Source: Colius striatus
Taxonomy: Eukaryota > Chordata > Aves > Coliiformes > Coliidae
Assembly: GCF_028858725.1 (NCBI RefSeq)
Contig: NC_084759.1
Coordinates: 134,956,171 to 135,020,170, forward strand
Length of the DNA stretch: 64,000 nt
Direction: 5' to 3'
The notes under the pieces were generated by a model, which worked only from the letters and a program-made list of their open reading frames with translations, was not told the origin of the DNA and did not search any database. The position numbers and the translations under genes were made by a program. Shown one piece after another: positions 13,417-24,840 of this stretch (positions are counted from its first letter, which is position 1; each line of letters opens with the position of its first letter).

Positions 13417-13746
13417 AATTATCCCAGCCCAATATGGAGTGTCTCTGACTAGCAGAGAAGAACTGATGCCTGCCATAAGGAAGCCCAGCACTGTTATGGA
13501 GATGCCTAATGCCAGCTGCAACAAAGCAAACAGCAGTGGGAAACGGCAGCCACAACAAGTGTGGGATTCCTCCTCCTGGCCAGTTTTTGGATCCTTCTTG
13601 GTTTTCTTCTGCTTCTTCTTCTTCATCGCGAGCTCCTGCGTCTTGCTCGAATTGCCGCTTTTCTTCCCTTCGGGTGCCTTCCCTGTCTGGCTCTGGTTAT
13701 TCAGGGACGTGCTGTGCTGGGGTTTCTTCTCCTCCTCCTTTCCCAT
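13417..13746 (-). CDS. SSPN: SSPN coding exon 1 (sarcospan N-terminus)
   Basis: This minus-strand exon has 110 codons from ATG at 13746-13744 to a GTAAGC donor just below 13417, phase 0. Residues 1-62 are a hydrophilic, lysine-rich cytoplasmic tail. A CCGC cysteine cluster starts at residue 64, followed by transmembrane helix 1 (about 69-92) and the SSSLLVRDTP loop; helix 2 begins at the exon's end and continues in exon 2. The stretch from the cysteines onward is nearly identical to mammalian sarcospan, which anchors in the sarcolemma with the sarcoglycans. I chose the MGK start because mammalian sarcospan begins MGK and the site has G at -3 and +4; an in-frame upstream ATG at 13785 would add 13 residues rich in His/Thr. 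The tail is more lysine-rich, and apparently somewhat longer, than the mammalian Pro/Gly-rich one. Confidence 0.95.
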
Positions 13747-13768
13747 GCCGATGAACTTTAGGTTTTCA

Positions 13769-13782
13769 TGTGTGTGTGTGTG
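13769..13782 (+). repeat. (TG)n microsatellite
   Basis: Seven TG units followed directly by CACACG, just upstream of the SSPN start codon. Confidence 0.85.
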
Positions 13783-14074
13783 CACACGCCCGATGGGGGT
13801 GTGAGTTTTTTTTGACCCCCAAAGTTTTGCTTTGTGCTGGCTGAGTCGTTCTTGGTATTTGAATCAAGGAGGCTGAACAAATATGGAAAACATTTGGAGC
13901 CGATTGTCAGAGCTTCAAAATGCCACATATAGCCCTGAGAAGAGGGGGATTTAAGGGGGGTAGTGAACTGCCAACGTGCCAGCGCCGGCTCTTGCACAGA
14001 GTGAGGGGAGGCTGTGGCTGTGCACACAGGGCTGAGCATGCGTGCTGCCCTGGCTACATAGATGTGAGCACACA

Positions 14075-14080
14075 CACGTG
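14075..14080. promoter_or_regulatory. CACGTG E-box upstream of SSPN
   Basis: A perfect CACGTG lies about 330 bp upstream of the SSPN start codon, at the centre of a CA/TG palindrome (CACACACGTGTGTG). The palindrome could equally be a by-product of a CA-repeat, so functional use is only a possibility. Confidence 0.3.
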
Positions 14081-16762
14081 TGTGCCTGTTTGTGGAGGAG
14101 CCAGACAGGCAAATAGCAGGCAGAAAGCCTGCATTGCTAGCTGATGAACAGGAGGGAAATCTGTCTTGCATGGGAGCTGGGAGCAATTGAATGCCTGTGT
14201 CTGTGTGAGAAGCTGAGCAGGCAGGTAGGAGCTCATCATGCCCTGATCCTCCCCTGGGGACTGCTGGCACAAAGAGCATTAGCTTGGCGAACCCACACAG
14301 CACCGTGCACATTTCATACACTGGCTGAATCAGATGAAATAGGTGCATTGCAGTGGGAGGGAGGTGACTATGTGTATGGAAAGTATGAAATTAACACAAA
14401 TAAAAATTCAAATTAATATCCCAGGAAGCCAAATGGAACCTTGTCTCTTCATAAAAGTTGCAAAACCAGAACTAGGCATGTTTTATGATGAAGCATATAG
14501 AGACCAGCAATGAGGACTGATGCTTCTGTGCAGAAGCTGAACATCTGCTGAGTGAGTTTCCAGGGATGCAAGTTATCCCTACCAGGAAGATTGTTTGTGT
14601 TACCTAAAAGAGAAAAAGATGTTTTATTGTGGAGGTGTGGTCACTGCACTTTATCCATATCTTGGCCTGGACTGGCGCTTGGGGACAGCACTCCAACAGA
14701 AGTGGGATTTTTTTTTCCTGGAACAACTCTAAAATTGTTCTGCATCTGAATCCAACACTGGGAGCCCTGACAGAGCCTCTCGCTTGCTGGCTGGGCTCCC
14801 CAGGAGCTCGCCCACAGAGGTGCCAGCAGGACCAGGGCCTGCAGAGTTAGTGAATACTAGGTCTGTGAATAGGAGGGAGTGAGAAGGGCTGGGTGGTGAG
14901 CAGCTCTGTGCCAGAGGGTAAGCTGGCTGCCATGCATTCAGGCAGGCCGTGCTGCACATGTCCTCACGAGGGAAGACCGTGGGAAGTAGGAGGCTGCTGC
15001 AACTGTGCTTAGCTCATGCCACAGGAATTAATTACTCAAAAGCTTAGGGATAAGCAGGTGCTTAAACACTTTGCTGGCCTGAGGCCTGGGTGCATACAGT
15101 ACTGCCCTCCTAGGAGGCCAGAGCTGCATTGGGGCCTGATGAGAGCGCTGAAACCACTCCTCTGTATGTGCAGCTCCGTGTCCCCACTGTCACAGGGAAG
15201 CTGTGAGGATGTGTGGGCTTGTGCTGTCACCCCACCACCACCAGTAGAAGGAGAATAAATAGGCCAGACAGATCTGTCCTTGCCATTTGGTTATGTGTTT
15301 TTTAAATTTTCCTTCCCATAGAGGAGTCGATTCAAGGAAGTGACAGGAGCAAAGCGCTGGGAGGAGTGGGGCAGGCAGGAAGAAGGCATTCAATGTTGAG
15401 AAACAGCAAAGCTGCCTTTGAATGCAAAGTGGTTTAGGGGGGAACAACCAAAATGTTTTATAGAGCATCATAGAGAAGTCACAGAGGATCTTACACATGG
15501 TGAGATAGCACCAAGGAAATATTTCCTTTGACAATTGGCAATACCTTCTGAGAAACTACTCTATTTTCAGCTCTTTATGGCAGTTAACTGCAATGAACTG
15601 TGTTTTCTGTATTAATAAATTATGATGTCACTTTGTTTTATGGGTTAAGCAATATCCTCTTTGGCTATTTATGTTACCAAATGTATGAAAGAAAACTAGA
15701 AACAGAGTGATTTCAGATGCTTTCTGCACACATAACTCTCATGCTACAACCACAGAGCAAGATAAAGATTTATTGTTCAAAAAAGGAAAATGGGAAGAAA
15801 GTAAAGGTGAAAAAAAAGAAAAAAAAAACCCTTTTCCCTAGTCATGTTGCTTGTACTATGTTTTTGTAGCTTCTCACCAAGATGTTTTGCCTCTACCATC
15901 CACTTTTTAAAAGGTCCTTATGACAGCTTGCACTCACTGGCATACTTTGTCTCTTGATCTCAAAGCCACATACAATTACATTTAAACATAGCTTTGCGAC
16001 GAATGGGGTGTTCAAGGTTCATCACCAAGATTGGGTAGGGAAGCAGCAGCAAATCTAAGAACACATTTTACTGATGCCCGGTCAAATATCTACCCTAATA
16101 ATAAGTATTAGAGTTAAATGAAGTTAAATTTTATTTTCCTCTCTGTCTATCCATTTTCCTAGTTCTATGACATTGATCTTTACTGTGGCTTTTCCTTCAG
16201 GAAAATCCCTCAGTTTAGCACCAGTATTTATGCTGGCAACTAGATTTATGATCGTCTTCTACAAAGGTCCAAAATTCAACTGCTTTACTTGTGACGAGAG
16301 TTATGTTGTTTTCAGGGGGAGTAATTGCCTGAAGAGGTTGAACAGGATTTAGCCCAAAGAAAATAAAATTAACAAGCAATTCTTACTTATCTTCTGGCCT
16401 AAGAACCTCTCTAAAGATGGGTGCATAAGTATCTTTCTGCATAGCAAGTATCTCAAAAATAAGGCCACACTCCATGAGCAGCAGGCTGAATGTCTCCTAA
16501 AGGGTAGAGGTGGGAAATCGTCTTGTGTTCCAGCTTCCTGCAGCCTCTTGGAAAATCATGGTTGTACAGTTGGACTCCAGAGCCCTTAAGGCAGGAGAAG
16601 CCTATTCCGATTCAGGTCAATGTAGGCCAGAGTCTGCCTTCTTACAGTTGTTGGATCTGGATTAGCTGCACCACTCGGAGAGTTTGGTTTTTCCAAGGAA
16701 ACAAAGACGTTGACTACCATCTACCCTGATCGCACTGGGACGGGGAACCTCTCCTAGGCTGC

Positions 16763-17064
16763 TGTCATGATTTAGCAAGGAGCAACTTTTGCTTGGTAAC
16801 AGGGGGAGGGGGTTGCAGACTCTTCATTGTTATACCACTCTGTGTTGTTTTATTTTGGTTATGTCTTGCGGTTTTATGGTTATGCTTTAGTTGGTGTTGC
16901 ATTAAATTATTTTCTGTTTTCTTCCCCAAGCTGAGTGGCCTGATCTGTTTTGTCCTGCACTTTAAGCGGCAATTAAGCTCTCCCTGCCCTTTGGTGATCC
17001 TCAGGTCTTTAGCACTTGAGGCTAATCGTGGTCTTTTGTTGGCTGATGGGCCTAAACCACGACA
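16763..17064 (+). mobile_element. Solo LTR, ERVL/ERV3-like, internally deleted copy
   Basis: The element starts TGTCATGATTTAG and ends CTAAACCACGACA, so it has TG...CA ends with a short imperfect inverted repeat. It is flanked by a perfect 5-bp target duplication, GCTGC (16758-16762 and 17065-17069), as expected for ERV3/ERVL integration. Its two ends align closely with the 965-bp copy at 59514-60478, but about 676 bp are missing after 'ggggttgca'. No internal viral coding sequence is present. Family assignment is from end sequences and duplication length, not from a library match. Confidence 0.85.
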
Positions 17065-18930
17065 GCTGCATACAATGTGCTGCCATAGGCAAAGGGTAGT
17101 AGGGCCTACTCTGGAAGAAGCAGCTTTCAGTCATCTTCTGCTTTGCTTATTAACATAGCGATCCAATGATAGCTTGCCTGCTTTTACTGGGATGACTTGG
17201 AGACTTTGTTGGATGCCAAGCAGTTTATAATAAACACAGTCATTTTAATTAAAAAAAAAGGCATTGCATACTTTAAACTGTGTACTCCATATCTAATCTC
17301 TGCAGCAATGCACAGTTATATACAGGAAAAATTAGGGGCCAAATACATTGAAAAAATTTGGGACAGGTGCATTGCTGTTTTGAAATGATTAAACATTGTG
17401 TACAAGAGGGAAGAAGAGTCTTCCACTGCGGGTAGCTTTTCCTGCAGTGTCAAACATGTATATCCTACATGCTGGGAAGTTTAATGGGGATGGAGAAAAC
17501 AGGCGGATGTGGGCTTGATCTTCCGTAATTATTATCTGAACCAGATTGTATTTGCTGATTCTACTTGGCATTAACAATCAAGTGTAAAACAGCTGTGAAA
17601 GAATTCACAGCACTAGCAAGCAATGAGAAATTAAAAGAATTACTTTTTTAGAAATTCAAAGATTAAACGAGGACACTGAAATAACACTAAATTTTCTCAA
17701 GTAATACATCTTCCGGATGTCACTTGGATTTTCTCAGCAACACAAGAATAATCATTACCCTTTTTTGCCCAAAGGCCCTGATTAAGTATCTTCTTAAATT
17801 AAGCACATGCTTGAATACCCTTCCTGGATGAGGATGTTTTTTGATTCGAGCCCAGCTACCATCTCTCATGTGGCACGCAGTTGTAATTTTGTGTCCTTTA
17901 CGCAAAATGAGTCATGTTGCACAGCTTTTCCATAGCCAGATACTGTTGTCCTCTGTAACACATTGCCTGCTCTTGTTCCTCCCTTTGCCAAAAGGCAGCA
18001 CAAACCGGATGATGATGACAACAAGTCAAATAGCACACACAACGTAAGCAGAAATGGCAAGATCTGGACTGCAGATTTGCAATGACACGGTCTTTCCTAT
18101 TTCTTCTCCTATTCGTGAGGACACACAACATGGGACTCCAGAAACCTCAGATTTTTCTCCACTGCAATTTTTGCTCTGCAAATAAAGCAGGTTTGGCATG
18201 ACTGAACCCACAGACACACACTCCCACCTAATCACATTTATACAGCTATTTCTTCAAGGCATCAGAGGTCTGGCCAAATGCTGATCACAGGGTTGCAGCA
18301 CGGGAAGCTGGAGCAGCAGAATTAGCAAGGAACAAAGGCTTGGATGGGGCTCGCTGCAACACCTCAAAGTCGGTGGGGCACTTGGGTCCCTTTGCCCCAA
18401 GAGCAGCTCCACAAAAGGTTGCTGACTCAGGGACCCCTTTGGAGATACCAGCCCTGTGGTGATGGCCAAGGTGGAAGGCGACCAAATGTTCAACAGGTAT
18501 CCAAAGTCAGTTAGAGCTATGGAGAAGACAAGGCCCTGCCTCACCCTCACTGCTTTTTCCACCACTGTCCTCACCCCACAAGTCATACCAATGCACCAAG
18601 TAGCTGAAGTTCAGCACACAGTCAGCCAAATAACAGAGGGTTCCCCTATAAAATAAATGACAGAAGATTCTCCCTGAAAACAGAAGCTTGAAGTCAGTTG
18701 CTGTGATTTCTGAAGATTGATGCCCATTGACAGCAGATAATAATAAAAATATCTAGCTCTTGAAAGTGCAATTACATAAAAGACAAGGCCAATTAGAAAG
18801 CGGTCTGACACACACTATTCAGGTTGGTTTCTGACATGGCTGTTTTTAAAGTTCAGGTCATCTGGAGGTGAGACTTGTTTTCTACATGCTCTTTTGAGGT
18901 GAGTTCCTATCACTTTATGTGTCAGTAAAC

Positions 18931-18996
18931 TCTGCTGTGAGCAGAGTGGGTTGGACCAGACAACCTCCAGAGCAAACGTCCAACCCACATTGTTCC
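18931..18996 (+). mobile_element. Degraded CR1 LINE 3' end fragment
   Basis: GGGTTGGACCAGACAACCTC and GTCCAACCCACATTGTTC correspond to the CR1 3' block (ggttggactagatgacctccagaggtcccttccaaccc). The terminal octamer repeat is lost and the copy is diverged, so it is older than the others. Confidence 0.65.
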
Positions 18997-21900
18997 TTGT
19001 GTGCTCCATATGCCCTTTTGGCATTACTGTGGGTATGACCAAGGTATGAAGCACTTCAGTTTAGTTGGATGGGCTGGCAGATGTGGAAAGAAGTAGAACA
19101 GGAGTTGTTTTGTGTTTGATTATCCACATTTGAAAACTGTATATTTAACAATGTGCCTTACTCCCTTTCAGCCTTTGCCTCTGACCATGAGGTAAATCTG
19201 TGCATACAAAAGAAATCAGATCTTCTTTCAAATTAGAAATTGTGTCTTGTGGCCTCCACAATGACTGTTCTACACCAATCCTAAATCTTTGCTTTTGTGA
19301 AGTTGCCCTGTGCCTGGAGCTGCTCACCTCTAGTTGTGGTTCAGTGGATTCAGACAGTGTCTCAAGCATTTATGGGAGTCCCCTATAGAAAACATACTTG
19401 CTGTGATCTGTCTGTTTCTGTTTTACCTTCTACTCTTATGGCAGGTTTTTGTGGTGAAGGTCATTTTATTATATTTCTGCATGAAGTTTGGAAAGGTTCC
19501 CTAAGTTCTACAACTGATATTCCCTCAAAATTGGGGTGAGACAGTAAGAGGCGAGCAGCTGTGATGCTACAGAAAAGTAAAGCTAACTTCTGCTGCTCGG
19601 TGTACACATTACCATGCTCTGGCAAGAATTTTATATCAGCCTGGAGTCCTTTGCACCTCACTGAGCAGAGTTAAGGAGTTTGAAAATGAGGGATGACTAG
19701 TTTACAAGCACTCTGTGTCCTTGCCAAAGCTGTTCCTTTTGCTTCAAGGCATATTTGAAGAGAGCACTGTCCATCAAAATACGTTAATGAGATGCAGTGG
19801 CCATTAGACCTTCTCACCAGGTGTTAATTATTACTTGGTTAAACAGAGGCAAATCCTCTTACTTATGTTCTTGCCAAGGATAACAATTAGGTCTGTTCCA
19901 TGTATGTGCTCTCATGGATGCGTATGTCTGCCCACAGCAGACCTTGAGCTGCCACCCGGGACGGTATGCACAACTGCCAGGAAACCTGACTGCAGCTTTA
20001 TGCCCTGACACAAGGCGCCATGGGCAGTGGAAGGAAGGGTAAGGGTTCCTGCTCTCACTTTCCATTAACAAGAGGGATAAAATGGAGGAGCCTGGCCCTG
20101 CAAGAAGAAAGAAGCCTCCGCAGCAGCATTAGTGCCACATCCATCACTCATACCCTAATATGAATCAATCTTGTTAATAATTACTTTACCGGTCCCATAA
20201 CAAAAATTGCTTTCATTTAAAGGCAAAGGTCTCACCATTTTCAAGTGAAGACAGAGATTCCAATGGCAGGTGCTGCCTCCCACAGGGTAGCACCTGTGTC
20301 CATGTCCCTGGCTCAGCAGGCAATGAGGCAGAATTAACTCGAAACTCTCCCTCTAGAAAAAGATGTACCAGCCTTTCTGGGATCTTTCTCCTGGAACAGG
20401 AATCCATGCCATGGCAGGAGGGTGGCAGCCCTGCTGGGAGCACAGCCAACACAGCTGGCAGCAGCATCACCCTCATGGGCTGCTGATCTCCATCTCACTT
20501 TGGAGAAACTGCAGTTACCTCTGTCCTGTCCCAGCAGGCAGTCCCTCACTGGTACTTGCAACCCATGGAATATAAGCAAGCTGAGGGGAAACCTAGCTAA
20601 GGACTTTGGGAGCAGGAGTCTGACTGTCTCTGTACAGAGTGAGAATGAGATGAAAAAGAAAAGAAAGGCATAGCTCTCACTGTTTAGCTCTCCAAAGATG
20701 GACTGCAAGAAATCCTGCCAGGTGGAGATACAATATTTAAAATCCATCGGAGCTCTGGTTTCACTCAGCTCTGACTCCTAAGCTCTGACTACATGTGTGG
20801 GACTTACAGCTGGGATGGAGGGAGCCAAGGAACTTTCCTTCATAGCACTAAGTGCTAAACATGCCCAGCTTGTCCTGTGCAGTCAATGCTTTGTAATGAA
20901 TCTAGAAAGGCCTTACAAAAAAAGTGCTTCTGAGCTGGTGTAACACTATCAGCAGCACTAATAAGGTGCACTCTCCAAGGATCCAGGACAAACTTTGTGG
21001 TGCATGTGCATATGTATCTCATTTTTCAGACTTTCTGGCACTTACACACACTTGAGGCTTTGTTTCTGCAGCTGGTTCAAGGTCTCAGGTTGGCATTTTG
21101 GTAGTCTCACTGAGTTATTCACTGCTTCAGCCATACCTCAAGGTCTGATGTACTCACAGGCGCTGCAGTTGCCTGAAATACATTTGGGTCCTCTGGAAGG
21201 CATCAGCTGGAATTTGCTGAAGAAGTCTCAGTCTTTCAAAATCCAGCGGTTGCAACTGTCCTTTGACCAGGCCTCACTGTAAGGGATGGCTTTTCTCAGT
21301 CCCCCTCAGAGCCCTGAAGCACCTGAGTACTGGAACTGACATCAAAGTTTGTTGCTGACCTCAGTGTGTCCAAGATTTGCCCCTACCTCTTGGCTAGTTT
21401 GAAAATGAAGCCCATGATCTCTGGAGGCAGAAGACCTGAGTATATGAAGGTTAATTTCTTTCAGTCTCCTCCTGAGTTTGCCTTACCAATTGTAAGGTTA
21501 ACTAGATGGTAAGCCATAATCTTTTGCCTCACAAAGGGATAGTTACCCCCAGAAATCAGTATTCTTTTTCTTCCTGCATTGCTGTGTTGTTGTAAACTAT
21601 CTAAAAATCTTCTCTGTAAAAGACTAAAGCTGCCTGCCCTTTGTCTGAGGTAAAACAGGCCTGAGGTTCAGGACAGAGCTGTATGACAGCAGATTCAGGA
21701 CTCTTGACATCTGCCTACCTCTCTCCTGAAACAGCCACCTGACCCTTGTCTCTGCACTCCACCTCTCCTTGGACTTGGTTTCCCTCTGATCAGCAATAAC
21801 ATGATTTTGTGTCCTCTGTTTTCTTAGACTGCTGACCTTTTATGTGAAAGGGTTCTTGAGGACGCAGGGCTTTCTGTGCTGCCAGAATTACTGCATATGC

Positions 21901-23280
21901 TCCACCAGATGTTGAAGAATATTCCCTCCCATCCAAAGTTACCCAAAGTATTATATTTTCTTGGCTTAGTATTGTTATGAAATGTCAGTGCTTTGCAACT
22001 TTTCTGACTCTCTTTTGCAATGTCCCCAAGGGAACACAATGACTTGTAAAGCACTGGTTGCTTCTGGCGAGCCCTATGGACTTGAATCATCTTTCATTCT
22101 GGAAGAACCTCAACCACCCCTGCAAGATAGGTGAGACACAGCAGGACGGGAGATGAAAGCAAAATGTGCTGAAAGCAGATCTGGAAGGCAGCTGCTAGAG
22201 GAATTGTCTGAGGGCTGCTTGGGGACTGTTTTCAGTTAATATTTGCCTGTCACACAAAAGAGGGAGGAGTGCATCGTGAAATTTCCTGATGAGACAGACA
22301 TGTGAGTGCTTGTCAATACACAAGAGACCTCAGCCTATCAAACAGGAAGAACTGTGTGACCTTGAGGATAGGAACAATGGGAATAGGATTAAATTCATTT
22401 GTGCCAAATGTAAAGTTTGGCACGTAAGGCTGAAGTGTCAGAGTTTCTCTGGGAAAATAAAAAGTCTCAAGTGCCTTGGCTGGTCACAGGGTTACAATGA
22501 AATGGCAGTGTAGCCTGGCCATGGAAAAAGGTATGTGATCAAGGCTGTATCAAGTATTTCCAGCCGAAATACTGAAAAGTATTAATGCAGGAGAACAAGT
22601 ACTGGTGAACCCTGTGAGGAGGCTGCATACAGCTTTATTCATCTCTATTTGAGAAAGACAAATTGTGACTAGTGCACACATATAGCTAAGTGTTGGTGGG
22701 GTACATGGTGGGGGGCTGGAGACCCTCCTTAACAACAGGAAACTGAAAGGGATTGCCTCACTCAGCCTAACAACACTAAAGGTTAGAGAGGACACGATTG
22801 GTCTATAAATAACTTGTGTTAAACTTAAAACAATGTTGGCACAAGGACAAATGGATACAAATGGCCATGAATACATTTAGCCTGGAAACCAGAGGAAGAT
22901 TTCTAACCATTGGAGCAGTGAGGCTGAGGAGCAGCAAGAAATATATCTTGTTCTAAGACACTGTGCTACCAATTTCTGAGTTTTGAATTGCACCATTTGA
23001 CACAGTTCCTTGAGATGATTCGGTGATGCAGGAAGTGCCTTCCTGTCCAAATCCCCATTGTGGGCACATTTTTGGCTCCTTCTTACTCATACAGGTGCCT
23101 TAGCCACAGGAGGCTAAGGAGGAGGTAAGGCTCTCTAGCTGTTTTAGGGCCTGGCAGAATCTAACTCTCGATTTGTTAGTGGCAATTATTTTGATTTCGT
23201 GAATTTCGTACAGAATAAACTGGAGACTTACATCAGTAACCATGTTTGGTTTGGAGGGTTTTTTTGTAGTTAATACTTTG

Positions 23281-23550
23281 TACTTATATAGCATCTTTCA
23301 TCTTTCAAAGTGCTTTGCATACATTAATTATTTAATTCTTCCTGTACCGCCTTTGATCTAAACAAGTATTATGATGCTCAGTTTGCAAGTGTGGAAAGCA
23401 AACACAGAAGAACAAATCCTTGTTGCTAGGCTCATGCCACCAGGACTGATGGAGCTTCATGGCTCTAAAAGGCTAGGCAAGGTTACATGATGTGCACAGG
23501 GTCAACAAGTGATCCAGCGGTGAAGCCAGGCTGGTAACTCTTCTGGTTGC
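23281..23550 (+). repeat. MIR-like SINE relic
   Basis: It begins with 'ttatatagcatctttcatct' and 'aaagtgctttgcatacatta', continues with an atgctcagtttgcaagtgtg box, and ends with 'caacaagtgatccagcggtg' and a ccaggctggtaactc box. This order matches MIR elements (core, tttacag box, 3' region). A stretch near 23400-23480 does not match and may be an insertion. Confidence 0.65.
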
Positions 23551-24530
23551 CCTCTCATTGTGAAGAGGGAGAGAGAGGGGAGTGGCCAGGTATAGGATGC
23601 TGGACATACAATAGGGTACCACAAAATTATGTTTCCTGTTCTCCTGAGAAAGCCACAGAACAAAGCATGTAGAACAAAGCTATCACAATGGCTAGATGAC
23701 TAAGACCCAAGTAACAGTAATAAGTGCAAATAGTTAAAAGTAGCAAATGAATAAGAGATGACATTGATCTGTGTAGACATGCATTCAGTGAAACGATGTT
23801 GTCTTCCTTTTCAGTTAGAAAAAAACAAACCCCAAATTGATGTATTTTGATTGCTCTTGTGTTGAATGTTTATGTTGTTTTCTGGAGTGACCGTTGGAGG
23901 CTGATTTGGAGATTTTATTGCTAAATAACAGCAATTTTTCTTGCAAATTCACATGGTGATGTTATTTGTGTGTTTGGACTGCTATGATGATGAGGCTGTG
24001 AAAGCATTCTCTTATTCCAAACAGCAGTCTCACATTCCCCCTCTCATTTTTGTCCTTTTTAAAGGGCATTTCTCTCTTAAGGGCGGCAAAGAGAGCAGGA
24101 ACCCAGGAAACAGCATACTTTGGGTCTAGCTCTCATTCTGATGATGATTTGGTGTCTGACATTGCACAGGGATAGTAGCTGCGTTTTAGTGGCCAGTGCC
24201 CAGAGTTCAAGTTAAAAGATCAGGCTGCCTATTTTGATAAGTACTGACTCATTCTGAGGACAAGAGAATGCTATTTAGCACTAGCTCACTGCCCAGCCTT
24301 ACATGTCAACAGTGTTGTTTGCAAGGGAAACCATTGCTCTGTGCATCCTCCTTCTGGCACAGCAAATGCAGCTTGTGCCCAGAACATCTTCTGTGCTCCT
24401 CTGGGTCAGTCAGTGCTATAGCAAAATTGCCTTTTGGCCGGGGGGGAAATGGGAAAAGGCCTGAATTTGGCCATATTTTTCCCGCAGCAATATTTTTTTT
24501 CTATTGTTGATAGTATCAATTCCTAGAGAA

Positions 24531-24840
24531 GCAAAATGGCTAAGTTTTTTTAATTTTGTGGTCATTTTGGTATGCTAAATGGTGCCAAGAGAGTCATTGG
24601 GAAATTAATGGAGTTCAAATCCCCATGGAACGTGGAAATTGCAGTTAAAATAATGCTCCTAAATATTAGTAATTAGCAAAAATTATTTTAAAGTGTAGCA
24701 GTTTAATTAGCTGCAACTGCTGCTCACTTTGCATCAGTATTACCCATAAAATTTACTGCATCTAAGACAGTTAAGCTCTTCACCTAAACCTTTGAGCATC
24801 CATGGGTAATTACGGTGAGACCCATGGAGTTATACACTAC
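24531..24840. promoter_or_regulatory. Candidate conserved enhancer-like block
   Basis: This block has a cluster of homeodomain cores (TATTAGTAATTAGC at 24665-24678 and TTTAATTAGCTGC at 24702-24714). Next to them are an E-box (CAACTG), an octamer-like TTTGCATC, and complex AT-rich sequence with no repeat signature. It lies 18 kb upstream of BHLHE41. Its motif density resembles vertebrate conserved enhancers, but conservation is not tested here. Confidence 0.3.

Larger units (their letters stand above)
13747..14350 (-). promoter_or_regulatory. SSPN: SSPN 5' flank / 5'UTR and putative promoter
   Basis: This is the sequence immediately upstream of the SSPN start codon. It is not CpG-rich. It contains a TG/CA microsatellite (13769-13782), and at 14073-14082 a palindromic ACACGTGT-type core with a CACGTG E-box at 14075-14080. 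I saw no clear TATA box and could not place the transcription start. A 196-codon open frame here on the minus strand is in another frame from exon 1 and has no recognisable content. Confidence 0.4.

Noticed and set aside
13758-14348. 196-codon minus-strand ORF next to SSPN exon 1
   Set aside because: It ends before the SSPN start in another frame and has no sarcospan or other recognisable content.
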